Assembly: GCA_934511165.1 (NCBI GenBank)
Contig: CAKSWA010000002.1
Span: forward strand, 5,531-69,530
DNA length: 64,000 nt
Source: an uncultured Oscillospiraceae bacterium
GTDB lineage: Bacteria > Bacillota > Clostridia > Oscillospirales > Oscillospiraceae
Direction: 5' to 3'
Made by a program: the position numbers and the translations under genes. This document shows, piece by piece, positions 22,625-31,365 of this stretch (position 1 is its first letter; each line of letters starts with the position of its first letter). The notes beneath the pieces were generated by a model. That model was not told the origin of the DNA and did not search any database. It saw nothing but the letters and a program-made list of their open reading frames with translations.

Positions 22625-24238
22625 ATGCAAAAGATCACCTGTCACTTTGACAAAGCGCAGTATCTCCCCGGCGAGCCGGTCCGTCTGGCATTGCCGGATA
22701 ATTCGGCCATTCTGTCGGTGTCTTTCTTCCGCATGGAGCGTGAGACCTCTCTCCATACCGTCCGGCAGGGCGATGCTCTGGTCCTGACGGATGTGCCGCC
22801 CGGCGGCTACGGCGTGCGCGTCAGCACTTTGGACGGCGTCTGGGAGGGCGCGTTCGATGTCGTTTCCGACCGCCGCGCGGAGATACGCTACGGTTTTCTC
22901 TCGGACTTCTCTCCGCTCGACACGGATACGGCGGACATAGCGTGGATGCGCGATCTGCACCTCAACGCCGTGCAGTTTTACGACTGGATGTACCGGCACG
23001 ATAAGCTGCTGCCGCCGGGCGAGCGATACGATGATCCGATGGGGCGAGCAACGGATCTTTGCGTCATCGCAAAGAAAATCGAAGCCTGCAAAGCCTGCGG
23101 CATCCGGCCTATGGCCTACGGCGCGGTATACGCCGCGACGAAGGACACCTTCAAGGCGCATCCGGAGTGGGGTATGTACACGATGGACGCGCAGCCGATG
23201 ACGTTTGCCGGGTGGCTCTACTATATGAATGTTGCGCCTTCCTGCGGCTGGGCGGAGCATATCGTTGAGGAATTCCGCAGCGCCGTGCGCTTCGGTTTTT
23301 CCGGTATCCACATGGATACCTATGGCTTTCCCAAGCGCGTCTGGGATGCGCAGCACCGGCCCGTGGAGCTGGCGGACGAATTTCCGCGCCTGATCAACGC
23401 GGCGGCGCAGGCTGTCCGCGAGGAAGCGCCCGACGGCGGCGTGATCTTCAACGCTGTCAACAACTGGCCGACGGAAACGGTCGCCGGGACGGAGCAGGAC
23501 GCGGTGTATATCGAGGTCTGGCCGCCGCACGACACCTATTTCGACCTCTATCGCCTGATCCGCGAGGCGCGGCTTCTCTCACACCGGAACGTCATCCTCG
23601 CCGCGTATCTGAAGGCGTTCCAGACCGGGGACATGCCCGCCGCGGAGCGCTCGTTCCGCCTCGCGTGGGCGGTGATCTCCGCCTCCGGCGGAATGCAGCT
23701 CGTTTTGGGCGAGGATCGGAGCCTTCTGCGCGACAGCTACTACGTCAACTATGCCCGCCTGCGGGATAGCTTTCTTCCAACGGTGCAGCGCTGCTGTGAT
23801 TTTCTTGTGCGATACAAGGATCTGCTATATAATGATCCCGGTATGGATATCGGCAAAACGGCCTCCGGCGGCATTAACGAGGATGTCCGGTTTTTCTCCG
23901 GCAAGTGTGCCTTCTCCACGGACGCCCAGGCGGATACGGTATGGACGATCCTGCGCGAATCGCGCGAGAGGCTGACGCTTCATCTCGTCAATTTGACCGG
24001 CAACAGCGCCCGGTGGAACGAGGGAAAGCACGAACCGGTGCCGGCTGCGGACATTTCCGCCGCCATCCGGCTCGACCGGCCGGTGCGCGGCATATACTGC
24101 GCCTCGCCGGATGACGAAATGCTGGAGGCGCAGAGTCTGCCCTATACAGCAGAACAGACGGAGACCGGTTGCATCTATACCGTAAAGCTGCCCGACGTGC
24201 GTTACTGGACGGCGGTGTGGGTGCAACTGGAGGATTGA
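22625..24238 (+). CDS. GH66 family dextranase / isomaltooligosaccharide glucanotransferase, cytoplasmic
   Basis: A 537-residue glycoside hydrolase family 66 protein. An N-terminal beta-sandwich (~1-85) is followed by the TIM barrel, with HLNAVQFYDWMYRHDKLLPP as the family signature. Predicted nucleophile Asp231 is in GIHMDTYGFP and acid/base Glu297 in VYIEVWPPHD. A C-terminal beta domain follows (~430-537). Known GH66 enzymes cut or transglycosylate alpha-1,6-glucan and most are secreted. This one has no signal peptide and should act on oligosaccharides after import by the adjacent transporter. It is in one operon with the permeases. Confidence 0.9.
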   Translation: MQKITCHFDKAQYLPGEPVRLALPDNSAILSVSFFRMERETSLHTVRQGDALVLTDVPPGGYGVRVSTLDGVWEGAFDVVSDRRAEIRYGFLSDFSPLDTDTADIAWMRDLHLNAVQFYDWMYRHDKLLPPGERYDDPMGRATDLCVIAKKIEACKACGIRPMAYGAVYAATKDTFKAHPEWGMYTMDAQPMTFAGWLYYMNVAPSCGWAEHIVEEFRSAVRFGFSGIHMDTYGFPKRVWDAQHRPVELADEFPRLINAAAQAVREEAPDGGVIFNAVNNWPTETVAGTEQDAVYIEVWPPHDTYFDLYRLIREARLLSHRNVILAAYLKAFQTGDMPAAERSFRLAWAVISASGGMQLVLGEDRSLLRDSYYVNYARLRDSFLPTVQRCCDFLVRYKDLLYNDPGMDIGKTASGGINEDVRFFSGKCAFSTDAQADTVWTILRESRERLTLHLVNLTGNSARWNEGKHEPVPAADISAAIRLDRPVRGIYCASPDDEMLEAQSLPYTAEQTETGCIYTVKLPDVRYWTAVWVQLED

Positions 24239-24240
24239 CG

Positions 24241-25155
24241 ATGCTTCTGTCTTACAACGCAGATCGGCTTCCGCGCGTGCGGATGCTGGGACGGATCAAC
24301 TATACCGAGCCGTGGATCCACTTTTCACGGACGATCAACGAGTATGTCCTGTATGTCATCCGCGACGGGAACATGTATCTGCGGGAGGACGGAGTTCTCT
24401 ATCATCTCAAGGCGGGCGATTTTTTTCTGCTGGAGCCGGGACTGTGTCACGAGGGCTACCAGCGCGCGACCTGCAACTATTATTATGCGCATTTCACCCA
24501 CCCGGAAATGGCGCGCATCGAAGATGAGAGCGCGGCCATGGCGCAGCTCGCGGAAAAACGCCGGCTGAGTCTTGTGAGCTACAATCTGGACGACGCGGAC
24601 CCCACCGATCCCATTACGTATCTCCCCAAGCAGTTCCACCTGCCGCGAAGCGAGTCCAACGCGGCGCTCCGCGCTGCGCTGGACTGCTACAACGCCCGCG
24701 AGGAGCACTATAAGCGCCGCGCTGCAGCGCTGCTGCATTCGTTCTTTCTGGATGTGGCACACGAGCATCTGCTCGCCTGCGGCTCCGCGCAGGGGAAAAA
24801 AATGAAAAAATCGGAGATCGTAGCCGAGCGTCTGCTCCATTATCTCAACGAGAACTACGCGCGTCCGCTCTCGAGCCGCGAGATCGAGGACGTTTTTGAG
24901 ATGAATTTCGACTATATGAACCGCGTCTTTTCCCGGCTGACCGACGCGCCGATCTTCACGTATCTTAACATGCTGCGCATTTATAACGCAAAGCAGCTGA
25001 TCGCAACGACGGATCTGCCGTTTCAGGAGATCGCATATCTCGTCGGCATCGACGACCGGTACTATTTCTCCAAGCTGTTCCGCAAAATTACGGGCATGAG
25101 CCCATCGGAGTATTACAAGGAAGTGAGGAAGCGCACCGATGCAGGAAGACTATAG
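24241..25155 (+). CDS. AraC-family transcriptional regulator with cupin sensor
   Basis: A 304-residue regulator. An N-terminal cupin-like ligand-binding domain (~1-150, YHLKAGDFFLLEPGLCHEGYQ) is followed by two C-terminal AraC HTH motifs (~205-300: RPLSSREIEDVFEMNFDYMNRVF and PFQEIAYLVGIDDRYYFSKLF with GMSPSEYYKEVR). It probably senses the imported glucan and activates this operon. The start at MLLSYNADRL follows GGAGG and leaves 2 nt after the GH66 stop. It ends in TAG, which shows TAG is a normal stop here. It overlaps the next gene by 17 nt. Confidence 0.92.
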   Translation: MLLSYNADRLPRVRMLGRINYTEPWIHFSRTINEYVLYVIRDGNMYLREDGVLYHLKAGDFFLLEPGLCHEGYQRATCNYYYAHFTHPEMARIEDESAAMAQLAEKRRLSLVSYNLDDADPTDPITYLPKQFHLPRSESNAALRAALDCYNAREEHYKRRAAALLHSFFLDVAHEHLLACGSAQGKKMKKSEIVAERLLHYLNENYARPLSSREIEDVFEMNFDYMNRVFSRLTDAPIFTYLNMLRIYNAKQLIATTDLPFQEIAYLVGIDDRYYFSKLFRKITGMSPSEYYKEVRKRTDAGRL

Positions 25156-25762
25156 GTCCGCGGGCTTTGTGCGCCTGTGCTTTGAAAAGCTGCTGCCGCT
25201 CGTTGTGCTGAATCTTCTGTTTTTGCTGACGTGCCTGCCGGTTTTGACGGCAGGTGCCGGATGGACGGCGCTGTGCAGCGCCTGTCAGGGGCTGCTGCTG
25301 GACGAAAAGCAGCCGTACCGCCGCTTTTGGAGAGCTTTCCGCGCCAACTTCCTCCCGTCGCTCCCGCTCGGCGTGATCTTCTTTGCCGGTCCTGCGGCGG
25401 TCCTTTACGGCTGCTGGTTTTACTTCCGGCTTTCGGAGGGAACGGGGATCGCGGCGGCGATATCCTGCTTTTGTCTGGTTTGCAGCTATCTTTTGTGGTG
25501 CGCCGGCGCTTTTGCCTTTTCGATGCTGGCGCGGGTGGAACTGAAACTTTCGGCGCTGCTGAAAAATGCGTTCACCCTGACCTTTCGCTTTCCCCGGCTG
25601 GCGCTTGGCTGGCTGCTGCTTTCGTTCGCGCTGACGGCGGCGGTCATTCTGCTGCTGCCGTACAGCTTTCCCTGGCTGGCGCTGCTGGGCGCGGCGCTGC
25701 CCTGTTTTGCGGCATCGCGCGGCGTGCTCCCGGTCATTGACGATCTTGTTGTGAAGGAGTGA
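25139..25762 (+). CDS. YesL/DUF624-family membrane protein
   Basis: A 207-residue protein with about four to five membrane helices and the DUF624 start (VVLNLLFLLTCLPVLTAGAGWTAL). Such proteins sit in many carbohydrate operons, often next to ABC sugar transporters. Their role is unknown, perhaps in signalling or transporter assembly. It overlaps both the AraC gene (17 nt) and nearly the GH13 gene, so it is part of the same transcript. Confidence 0.88.
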   Translation: MQEDYRSAGFVRLCFEKLLPLVVLNLLFLLTCLPVLTAGAGWTALCSACQGLLLDEKQPYRRFWRAFRANFLPSLPLGVIFFAGPAAVLYGCWFYFRLSEGTGIAAAISCFCLVCSYLLWCAGAFAFSMLARVELKLSALLKNAFTLTFRFPRLALGWLLLSFALTAAVILLLPYSFPWLALLGAALPCFAASRGVLPVIDDLVVKE

Positions 25763-25770
25763 ACGGCTCC

Positions 25771-27546
25771 ATGAAAAATAACTGGTGGAAAGAACGTGTA
25801 TTCTATCAGATCTATCCCCGCAGTTTTCAGGATTCCAACGGCGACGGCATCGGGGATATCCCCGGTCTGATCTCCCGGCTGGATTATCTGCAATGGCTGG
25901 GCATCGGCGCGGTGTGGCTCTGCCCGGTTTACGATTCGCCCAACGACGACATGGGCTACGACATCCGCGACTATCGGAAGATCATGTCCGAATTCGGCAC
26001 GATGGAGGACTTTGACCGGCTGCTCAAAGAAATGCACCGGCGGGACATCAAGCTGGTGATGGATCTGGTCGTCAACCATTCCTCGGACGAAAACGCATGG
26101 TTCGTCGAATCGAGAAAATCGAAGGACAACCCTTACCGCGACTATTACATCTGGCGCAACGGGCGCGGCGGAAAAGAGCCGAACAACTGGAGTTCCTTCT
26201 TCACGCCGTCGGCATGGAGCTACGACGCGGCAACGGATCAATGGTATCTGCACCTTTTCGGAGAGAAGCAGCCCGATCTCAACTGGGAGAATCCAAAGCT
26301 CCGCGAAGAGGTCTATTCCATGATCAACTGGTGGTTTGACAAGGGCGTAGACGGTTTCCGTATGGACGTTATCAGCCTGATCGCCAAAGCGCCCGGCCTG
26401 CCCGACGCGCGCGGAGAGGGCTACGTTTTTCCCGGTGAGTACACGGCCTTTCAGCCCGAACTGCACACGTATCTGCGCGAAATGCGCGCTCGCTGCTTTG
26501 CCGGACGAAACTGCATGTGCGTAGGCGAGACGACCTGCGTTACGCTTGAGAACGCCAACAGCGTCGTCGGGGACGGAAACGAGCTCGATCTTCTCTTTCA
26601 GTTTGACATTATGGATATCGACGGTGAGAACGGCAAATGGAACGTGATCCCGTTTTCCCTGAAAAAATTCAAGGCGCTGACCGCCGCGTGGCAGAAAACG
26701 CTCGACTGGAACACCCTCTTCTGGGGCAACCATGACCAGCCGCGCATCGTGTCGCGCTGGGGCTGCACCGCGTCGGAACCTCTCCGGCAGCGGAGCGCCA
26801 AGATGCTTGCCGCCGCCATGTATCTGCAGCGCGGAACGCCCTTCATCTATCAGGGCGAGGAGATCGGCATGACAAATTACCCCTTTGCTGACGCATCGCA
26901 GCTGCGCGATATCGAGAGTCTGAACCTTCTGAAGGAAGCAAAAACGGACGAACAGGCGGCATGGGCGTGGAACGGTATCCGGCACAAGGGCCGCGACAAC
27001 GCCAGAACACCGATGCAATGGGACGCTACGGAAAACGCGGGCTTTACCGCCGGAACGCCCTGGATCGCCGTGAATCCCAACGCCGCAGAGATCAATGTGC
27101 AGCGTGCACGAGAGGACGAAACCTCCATTCTGCATTTTTACCGCCGTCTCATCGCCCTGCGCGCGGGAAGCGACGTGCTCAAATGGGGCAGCTTTCAGCT
27201 GCTTGTCCCCGACGATCCGCAGCTTTTTGCCTACCGCCGGAGTCTTGCGGGGGGATCGATCGCCGTGTGGTGCAATTTCAGCCCTGCGTCCTGCCGGCTC
27301 TCTCGCCCTCTGGAAGGAACGATCCTGCTCGCCGACGGCCTGACCGGTACCGAACTTGCGCCCTTCGGCTTCGCGGTCGTTTCCGAAGACACGCAGAAAA
27401 TGAACAGAAACAGAAAATCCGGAAGTCCGCGGACTTCCGGATTTTTCGTATACACGAGGGGTTATTTCTTCCGTCTGGTCTCTTCCATAAACTTCTTCCA
27501 GCCGTCCTTTTCCCTGTTGACGACTTTCAAAAGCGCCTTGATCTGA
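25771..27546 (+). CDS. GH13_31 alpha-glucosidase (oligo-1,6-glucosidase type) with an abnormal C-terminal extension
   Basis: A 591-residue cytoplasmic alpha-glucosidase. The TIM barrel starts at WWKERVFYQIYPRSFQDSNG. The catalytic residues are nucleophile Asp199 (GFRMDV), acid/base Glu253 (VGETT) and Asp322 (NHDQPR). The residue after the nucleophile is Val200, the signature that separates alpha-1,6- from alpha-1,4-specific members of the subfamily. It would release glucose from the products of GH66. The ATG follows AAGGAG. Odd: the frame continues about 45 codons past the natural family end, through a perfect terminator hairpin and 85 nt into the opposing GH3 gene, so the original stop seems to be lost. 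Confidence 0.92.
   Translation: MKNNWWKERVFYQIYPRSFQDSNGDGIGDIPGLISRLDYLQWLGIGAVWLCPVYDSPNDDMGYDIRDYRKIMSEFGTMEDFDRLLKEMHRRDIKLVMDLVVNHSSDENAWFVESRKSKDNPYRDYYIWRNGRGGKEPNNWSSFFTPSAWSYDAATDQWYLHLFGEKQPDLNWENPKLREEVYSMINWWFDKGVDGFRMDVISLIAKAPGLPDARGEGYVFPGEYTAFQPELHTYLREMRARCFAGRNCMCVGETTCVTLENANSVVGDGNELDLLFQFDIMDIDGENGKWNVIPFSLKKFKALTAAWQKTLDWNTLFWGNHDQPRIVSRWGCTASEPLRQRSAKMLAAAMYLQRGTPFIYQGEEIGMTNYPFADASQLRDIESLNLLKEAKTDEQAAWAWNGIRHKGRDNARTPMQWDATENAGFTAGTPWIAVNPNAAEINVQRAREDETSILHFYRRLIALRAGSDVLKWGSFQLLVPDDPQLFAYRRSLAGGSIAVWCNFSPASCRLSRPLEGTILLADGLTGTELAPFGFAVVSEDTQKMNRNRKSGSPRTSGFFVYTRGYFFRLVSSINFFQPSFSLLTTFKSALI
27414..27445. terminator. Bidirectional terminator located inside the 3' end of the GH13 reading frame
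   Basis: AAAATCCGGAAGTCC-GC-GGACTTCCGGATTTT, perfect 15-bp stem with A/T tails. It lies between the convergent GH13 and GH3 genes and overlaps the GH13 extension. Confidence 0.88.
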
Positions 27547-29849
27547 TCGTCGGAAAAGACGTTCGCCATGCGCGCGGCGTTGCGCCACGGCATATCGAGC
27601 ACGTACATGAGATTCCCGGCGTTTTCCTTGCTGCCCACAAGATTCATCACGCGGCGCGCGGCTTCCAGCGCGTTGTACAGCCCCTTGCCAAGACCGCCGG
27701 GGAGATATTTCCCGCGGGAGATGGCGTCGTTGAAGTCCACCGCGCCGCGCTCTTCCCAGCGCGCGGGCGGGATATCATGACCAAGGAGCGCGGCAAAGCT
27801 CTCGTCGGATACATGCTGCACGTCCGCACGGCGGTAGACATCAAATTTTGGTGTTGCGTACTCATCCGCGGGCGCTTCGCCGGAAACATGCACCGTATGC
27901 ACGAGCCGCAGATCGCGGCAGGAAGCGCCGACACAGAGTTCATACTCGCCCTCTTCCACGACCCAGCGGTTTTTGGCGCAGCTCCAGACGGCGAAGCTCC
28001 GCTCGGTAAGCGGGATAAAGACGGTCTTTTCCTCGCCGGGCAGCAGTTCCAAGCGTGCAAAGCCCGCGAGCGAGAGCGCCGGGCGCAGCATGCCGAGGGT
28101 CTTGCTGCGGATATAGAGCTGCGCGACCTCCGCTCCGGCGCGGCTGCCGGTATTTTGCACCGTGAAGCTCACGCCGCCGGGCGAAAACTCGCCGGGGGCG
28201 TAGGAAAACTCCGTATAGCTCAGCCCGTATCCAAACGGATATTTGACGCGCTTGCGCGCGCTTTCATAATACCGGTAGCCAACGAACAGCCCTTCGCGGT
28301 ATTCGCACGTTGCCTCGCGCCCCGGATACCACGGCGCGCAGGGCGTGTCTTCGAGCCGGAGAGGCATCGTCTCGGCCAGCTTGCCGCAGGGGTTCGCCTC
28401 GCCCGTGAGCAGCGCGGCGCACGCCGTGCCGACGGCCTGCCCGCCGAGATAGAGATGCAGCACCGCGCGGGCGAATACGTCCCATGTCATCTCCACGGGG
28501 CTGCCGCATTGCAGCACGATGCCGACGTTCGGGTTGACCTCCGCGATCTCGCGCAGAAGATCGAGCTGGTTTTCGCGCAGACGCATATGTTCGCGGTCGT
28601 ACCCTTCGGTCTCGCTGCCCTCGTCCAGACCGAGGAAGAGCAGTACCTTCTCGCTCTGCGCGGCGAGCGCTTTTGCCCGGCGCAGCAGCCAGGGTGCGGC
28701 GGCTCCGCTGCGGAGAAAGCCCTTTTCGTAGCCGGTCACTTCCACGCCGGCATCGCGCAGCGCGTCGAGCGGCGCGTCCACCTGCGTGGGGTTGACGTGC
28801 GAGCTGCCCGCGCCCTGATAGCGCGGCACGGCGGCAAAATCGCCGATGACGGCGACGCGCTCGCCTTGCCGCAGCGGGAGAAATTCCTTTTCATTTTTCA
28901 GCAGCACGGCCGATTCCGCCGCGGCCTTCGCGGCGAGCGCATGGTGCGCCGTGCCGTCGAAAATGCCGCCGCGGGCGAGCGTTTTCTGCGCGGTGAAAAT
29001 AAAGTCCAGCACGTGATCGACCTGCTCGTCGAGAAGCTTTTCGTCGAGCGTCCCGTTCCGCACGGCCTCGACGATGTGCCGGTCGGTCTCGCCGTTGGAG
29101 GCCGGCATTTCCAGCGACGAGCCCGCGCGTACGGCCGCGACGCGGTCATTATTTCCGCCCCAGTCGGAAACGACGAGCCCGTCAAAACCCCATTCGCCGC
29201 GGAGGATATCGCGCAGCAGGTGCTCGTTTTCGTTGCAGTAAGTACCGTTCAGCCGGTTATACGCCGTCATAAGAGAGCGCACGCCGCCCTCTTTGATCGC
29301 GGTTTCAAACGCCGGAAGATAGATCTCGCGCAGCGTCCGCTCGTCCATCACGGAATCGGTCGCCATGCGGCGCAGCTCCTGCGAGTTTGCAGCGAAATGC
29401 TTCACGCACGCGCTAACGCCGGTGCTCTGTATGCCGCGGATCATCGCCGCGGCGAGCTTGCCGGAGAGGAGCGGATCCTCGGAGAAATACTCAAAGTTCC
29501 GCCCGCAGAGCGGGCTGCGCTTGATGTTCACGCCGGGCCCCAGCACCATGCCGATGCCCTGCGCCACGGCCTCCTCGCCGAGCGCGCGGCCGATATCGGA
29601 AAGAAGGGCTTCGTCCCAGCTGTTCGCAAGCGCGCTCGCTGTCGGAAAGCACGTTGCCGGAACGGAGCGCCCGAGCCCCAGCGCGTCGGAATCGCTCTCC
29701 TGCTTGCGCAGGCCGTGCGGCCCGTCCGTCATCATCTCGGACGGAATGCCGAGCCGCTCCACGGCTTTCGTGTGCCAGAAATCCAGTCCGGACGTAAGTC
29801 CCGCCTTTTCCTCCAGCGTCAGCCTGGCGATGAGATCGGCGTATTTCAT
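27462..29849 (-). CDS. GH3 family beta-glucosidase (cytoplasmic)
   Basis: A 795-residue GH3 enzyme. The N-terminal TIM barrel carries TDGPHGLRKQ, KHFAANSQELRR and the nucleophile Asp229 in GLVVSDWGG. An alpha/beta sandwich (residues ~370-560) and a fibronectin-III-like C-terminal domain (VSFTVQNTGSRAGAEVAQLYI, split as SFTVQNTG and GAEVAQLYI) follow. No signal peptide. Typical members remove beta-linked glucose or other sugars from oligosaccharide ends. The MKYADLI start has GGGAGGG upstream. A longer frame running over the racemase gene is not real. It is convergent with the alpha-glucan operon, so it may be a separate beta-glucan function. Confidence 0.93.
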   Translation of the reverse strand: MKYADLIARLTLEEKAGLTSGLDFWHTKAVERLGIPSEMMTDGPHGLRKQESDSDALGLGRSVPATCFPTASALANSWDEALLSDIGRALGEEAVAQGIGMVLGPGVNIKRSPLCGRNFEYFSEDPLLSGKLAAAMIRGIQSTGVSACVKHFAANSQELRRMATDSVMDERTLREIYLPAFETAIKEGGVRSLMTAYNRLNGTYCNENEHLLRDILRGEWGFDGLVVSDWGGNNDRVAAVRAGSSLEMPASNGETDRHIVEAVRNGTLDEKLLDEQVDHVLDFIFTAQKTLARGGIFDGTAHHALAAKAAAESAVLLKNEKEFLPLRQGERVAVIGDFAAVPRYQGAGSSHVNPTQVDAPLDALRDAGVEVTGYEKGFLRSGAAAPWLLRRAKALAAQSEKVLLFLGLDEGSETEGYDREHMRLRENQLDLLREIAEVNPNVGIVLQCGSPVEMTWDVFARAVLHLYLGGQAVGTACAALLTGEANPCGKLAETMPLRLEDTPCAPWYPGREATCEYREGLFVGYRYYESARKRVKYPFGYGLSYTEFSYAPGEFSPGGVSFTVQNTGSRAGAEVAQLYIRSKTLGMLRPALSLAGFARLELLPGEEKTVFIPLTERSFAVWSCAKNRWVVEEGEYELCVGASCRDLRLVHTVHVSGEAPADEYATPKFDVYRRADVQHVSDESFAALLGHDIPPARWEERGAVDFNDAISRGKYLPGGLGKGLYNALEAARRVMNLVGSKENAGNLMYVLDMPWRNAARMANVFSDDQIKALLKVVNREKDGWKKFMEETRRKK

Positions 29850-29961
29850 GTGTGCGCCCTCCCCGAGTACATACTTTCTTTGTAATAACTGCATCATAGC
29901 AAAAAAAACGCCCGGCGGCAAGATGTACCGTCGGGCGGTTCCGTGCAGTAAAATGAAACGC

Positions 29962-31092
29962 TTAATTTTCGATGATGCGCTCCACACGCGGCGAGAGCGC
30001 GCTCGTGAGAGCACAGCCTTCGTTCGCGCCGCAGAAGTTTGCAACGTCCTGCGAGAGAAGGGCGTTTCCCTCGCGGTCAAAGCCGAAGAGCGTGACCTCT
30101 TCGCCGGTCTGCACGTCCATGCCGGCCACATCCACCATGCATTGATCCATGCAGCACGCAAGCAGAGGGCGGCGCTCGCCGCGCACGAGAATATCGCCGT
30201 GCATTTCCACGAGTGGGAGATAGAGCCCGTCGCCGTAGCCGACGCCGACGATGGCGACATCCGCGTCGTGATCGAGCGTATACACCCCGCCGTAGCCGAG
30301 CTTTTCTCCCGCGCGGCGATGGTGGACGGCCATAATGCAGCTGCGCCACGAGGCGCATTCGCGCACATTCCCGCGCGGCTGCGTCGGGTGATCCATGATG
30401 AGCCGCCGCCCGAGGCGCACGGCGTCAAAGTGGTATTCGGGGTAATACTCGCTCCCGGCGCTGTCGCAGATGTGGCGCATCGGCACAGCAAAGCCCGCGC
30501 GCTCCACCTGTTCCACGCTGCGCAGCAGAAGCTCCGCCTGCGCGCGGCAGAGCTCCGGCTTTGCCGTGTCGGCAAAGTGGGAGTAGACGCCCGTGAGCTT
30601 TATGCGCTCCCCGGCGGCGGAGAGCTCCTTCAAAAGCGCCGAGAGCTCATCCCCCGGCGTCACGCCAACGCGGTGGAGGCCGGTATCAATTTTAATTTGT
30701 ATCTTCACATCCGTCTGCGCCGCTTCCGCTGCCGCAGCGAGCACAGGCAGCAGGCCGAGCCGTCCGGCGGTGAGCGTGAGATGCGCGTTCACGGCGTCCG
30801 GGATCGCGCGGGGCAGGGGATTGCCGAGAATGAGCGCGTCTTTCCCGATGCCGAGCGCGCGCAGCGCCAGTCCCTCGGACACGTGCGCGAGCGCGAACGT
30901 GCGGATGCCCGGCAGCGCCGCGAGCGCCGGGGCGGTGAGCGAAAGACCCAGCCCATAGGCGTCGCACTTGAGCACCGGGATGATCTCCGCGCCGGGCGAG
31001 AGCGTTTTTTCAATCGCCGCAACATTGGCGCACAGCGCGTCCGTATGCACCGCCAGATAGGAATTATTCAGACTATTCATATAATAATCCAT
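29962..31092 (-). CDS. Alanine racemase-like PLP enzyme (paralog 1)
   Basis: A 376-residue fold-type III PLP enzyme. The PLP Lys is K42 in VLKCDAYGLG. The catalytic Tyr lies in GEKLGYGGVY, and the end domain contains CCMDQCMVDVAGMDV. Compared with a standard Alr, the region HICDSAGSEYYPEYHFDAVRLGRRLI is divergent (usually H-ANSAA...DMVRPGI), and VxKADAYGHG is changed to LKCDAYGLG. It may act on an amino acid other than alanine, and the adjacent amino-acid ABC transporter fits that. The canonical paralog is at 46.3-47.4 kb. GGAGAG precedes the ATG. Confidence 0.88.
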   Translation of the reverse strand: MDYYMNSLNNSYLAVHTDALCANVAAIEKTLSPGAEIIPVLKCDAYGLGLSLTAPALAALPGIRTFALAHVSEGLALRALGIGKDALILGNPLPRAIPDAVNAHLTLTAGRLGLLPVLAAAAEAAQTDVKIQIKIDTGLHRVGVTPGDELSALLKELSAAGERIKLTGVYSHFADTAKPELCRAQAELLLRSVEQVERAGFAVPMRHICDSAGSEYYPEYHFDAVRLGRRLIMDHPTQPRGNVRECASWRSCIMAVHHRRAGEKLGYGGVYTLDHDADVAIVGVGYGDGLYLPLVEMHGDILVRGERRPLLACCMDQCMVDVAGMDVQTGEEVTLFGFDREGNALLSQDVANFCGANEGCALTSALSPRVERIIEN

Positions 31093-31283
31093 AAAAATCT
31101 CTCCGAAATATTCACATATTCACCGCGTTTATGCATATTGAAACTGCCGGACAAGGCGGGAAAGCCGCGGAAACGATGCATATTATATTGCATAAAAGCC
31201 GTTTATGCAAGAGAAACCTCCGGCTTTTAGCAATATCACCAAAAACGGCGGAAGAAAAACGGAAGAAATCGAATTTAAAACCA

Positions 31284-31312
31284 TTGACATTGTATAAATA
31301 TGCGATTATACT
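31284..31312 (+). promoter_or_regulatory. Promoter of the amino-acid ABC transporter operon
   Basis: TTGACA - 17 bp - TATACT, near-consensus, 54 nt upstream of the binding-protein start. Confidence 0.85.
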
Positions 31313-31365
31313 ATGCCCAACCTGAAACAAATTCATCCCCATTGAATGGAAAGGAAAGAAAAGAA

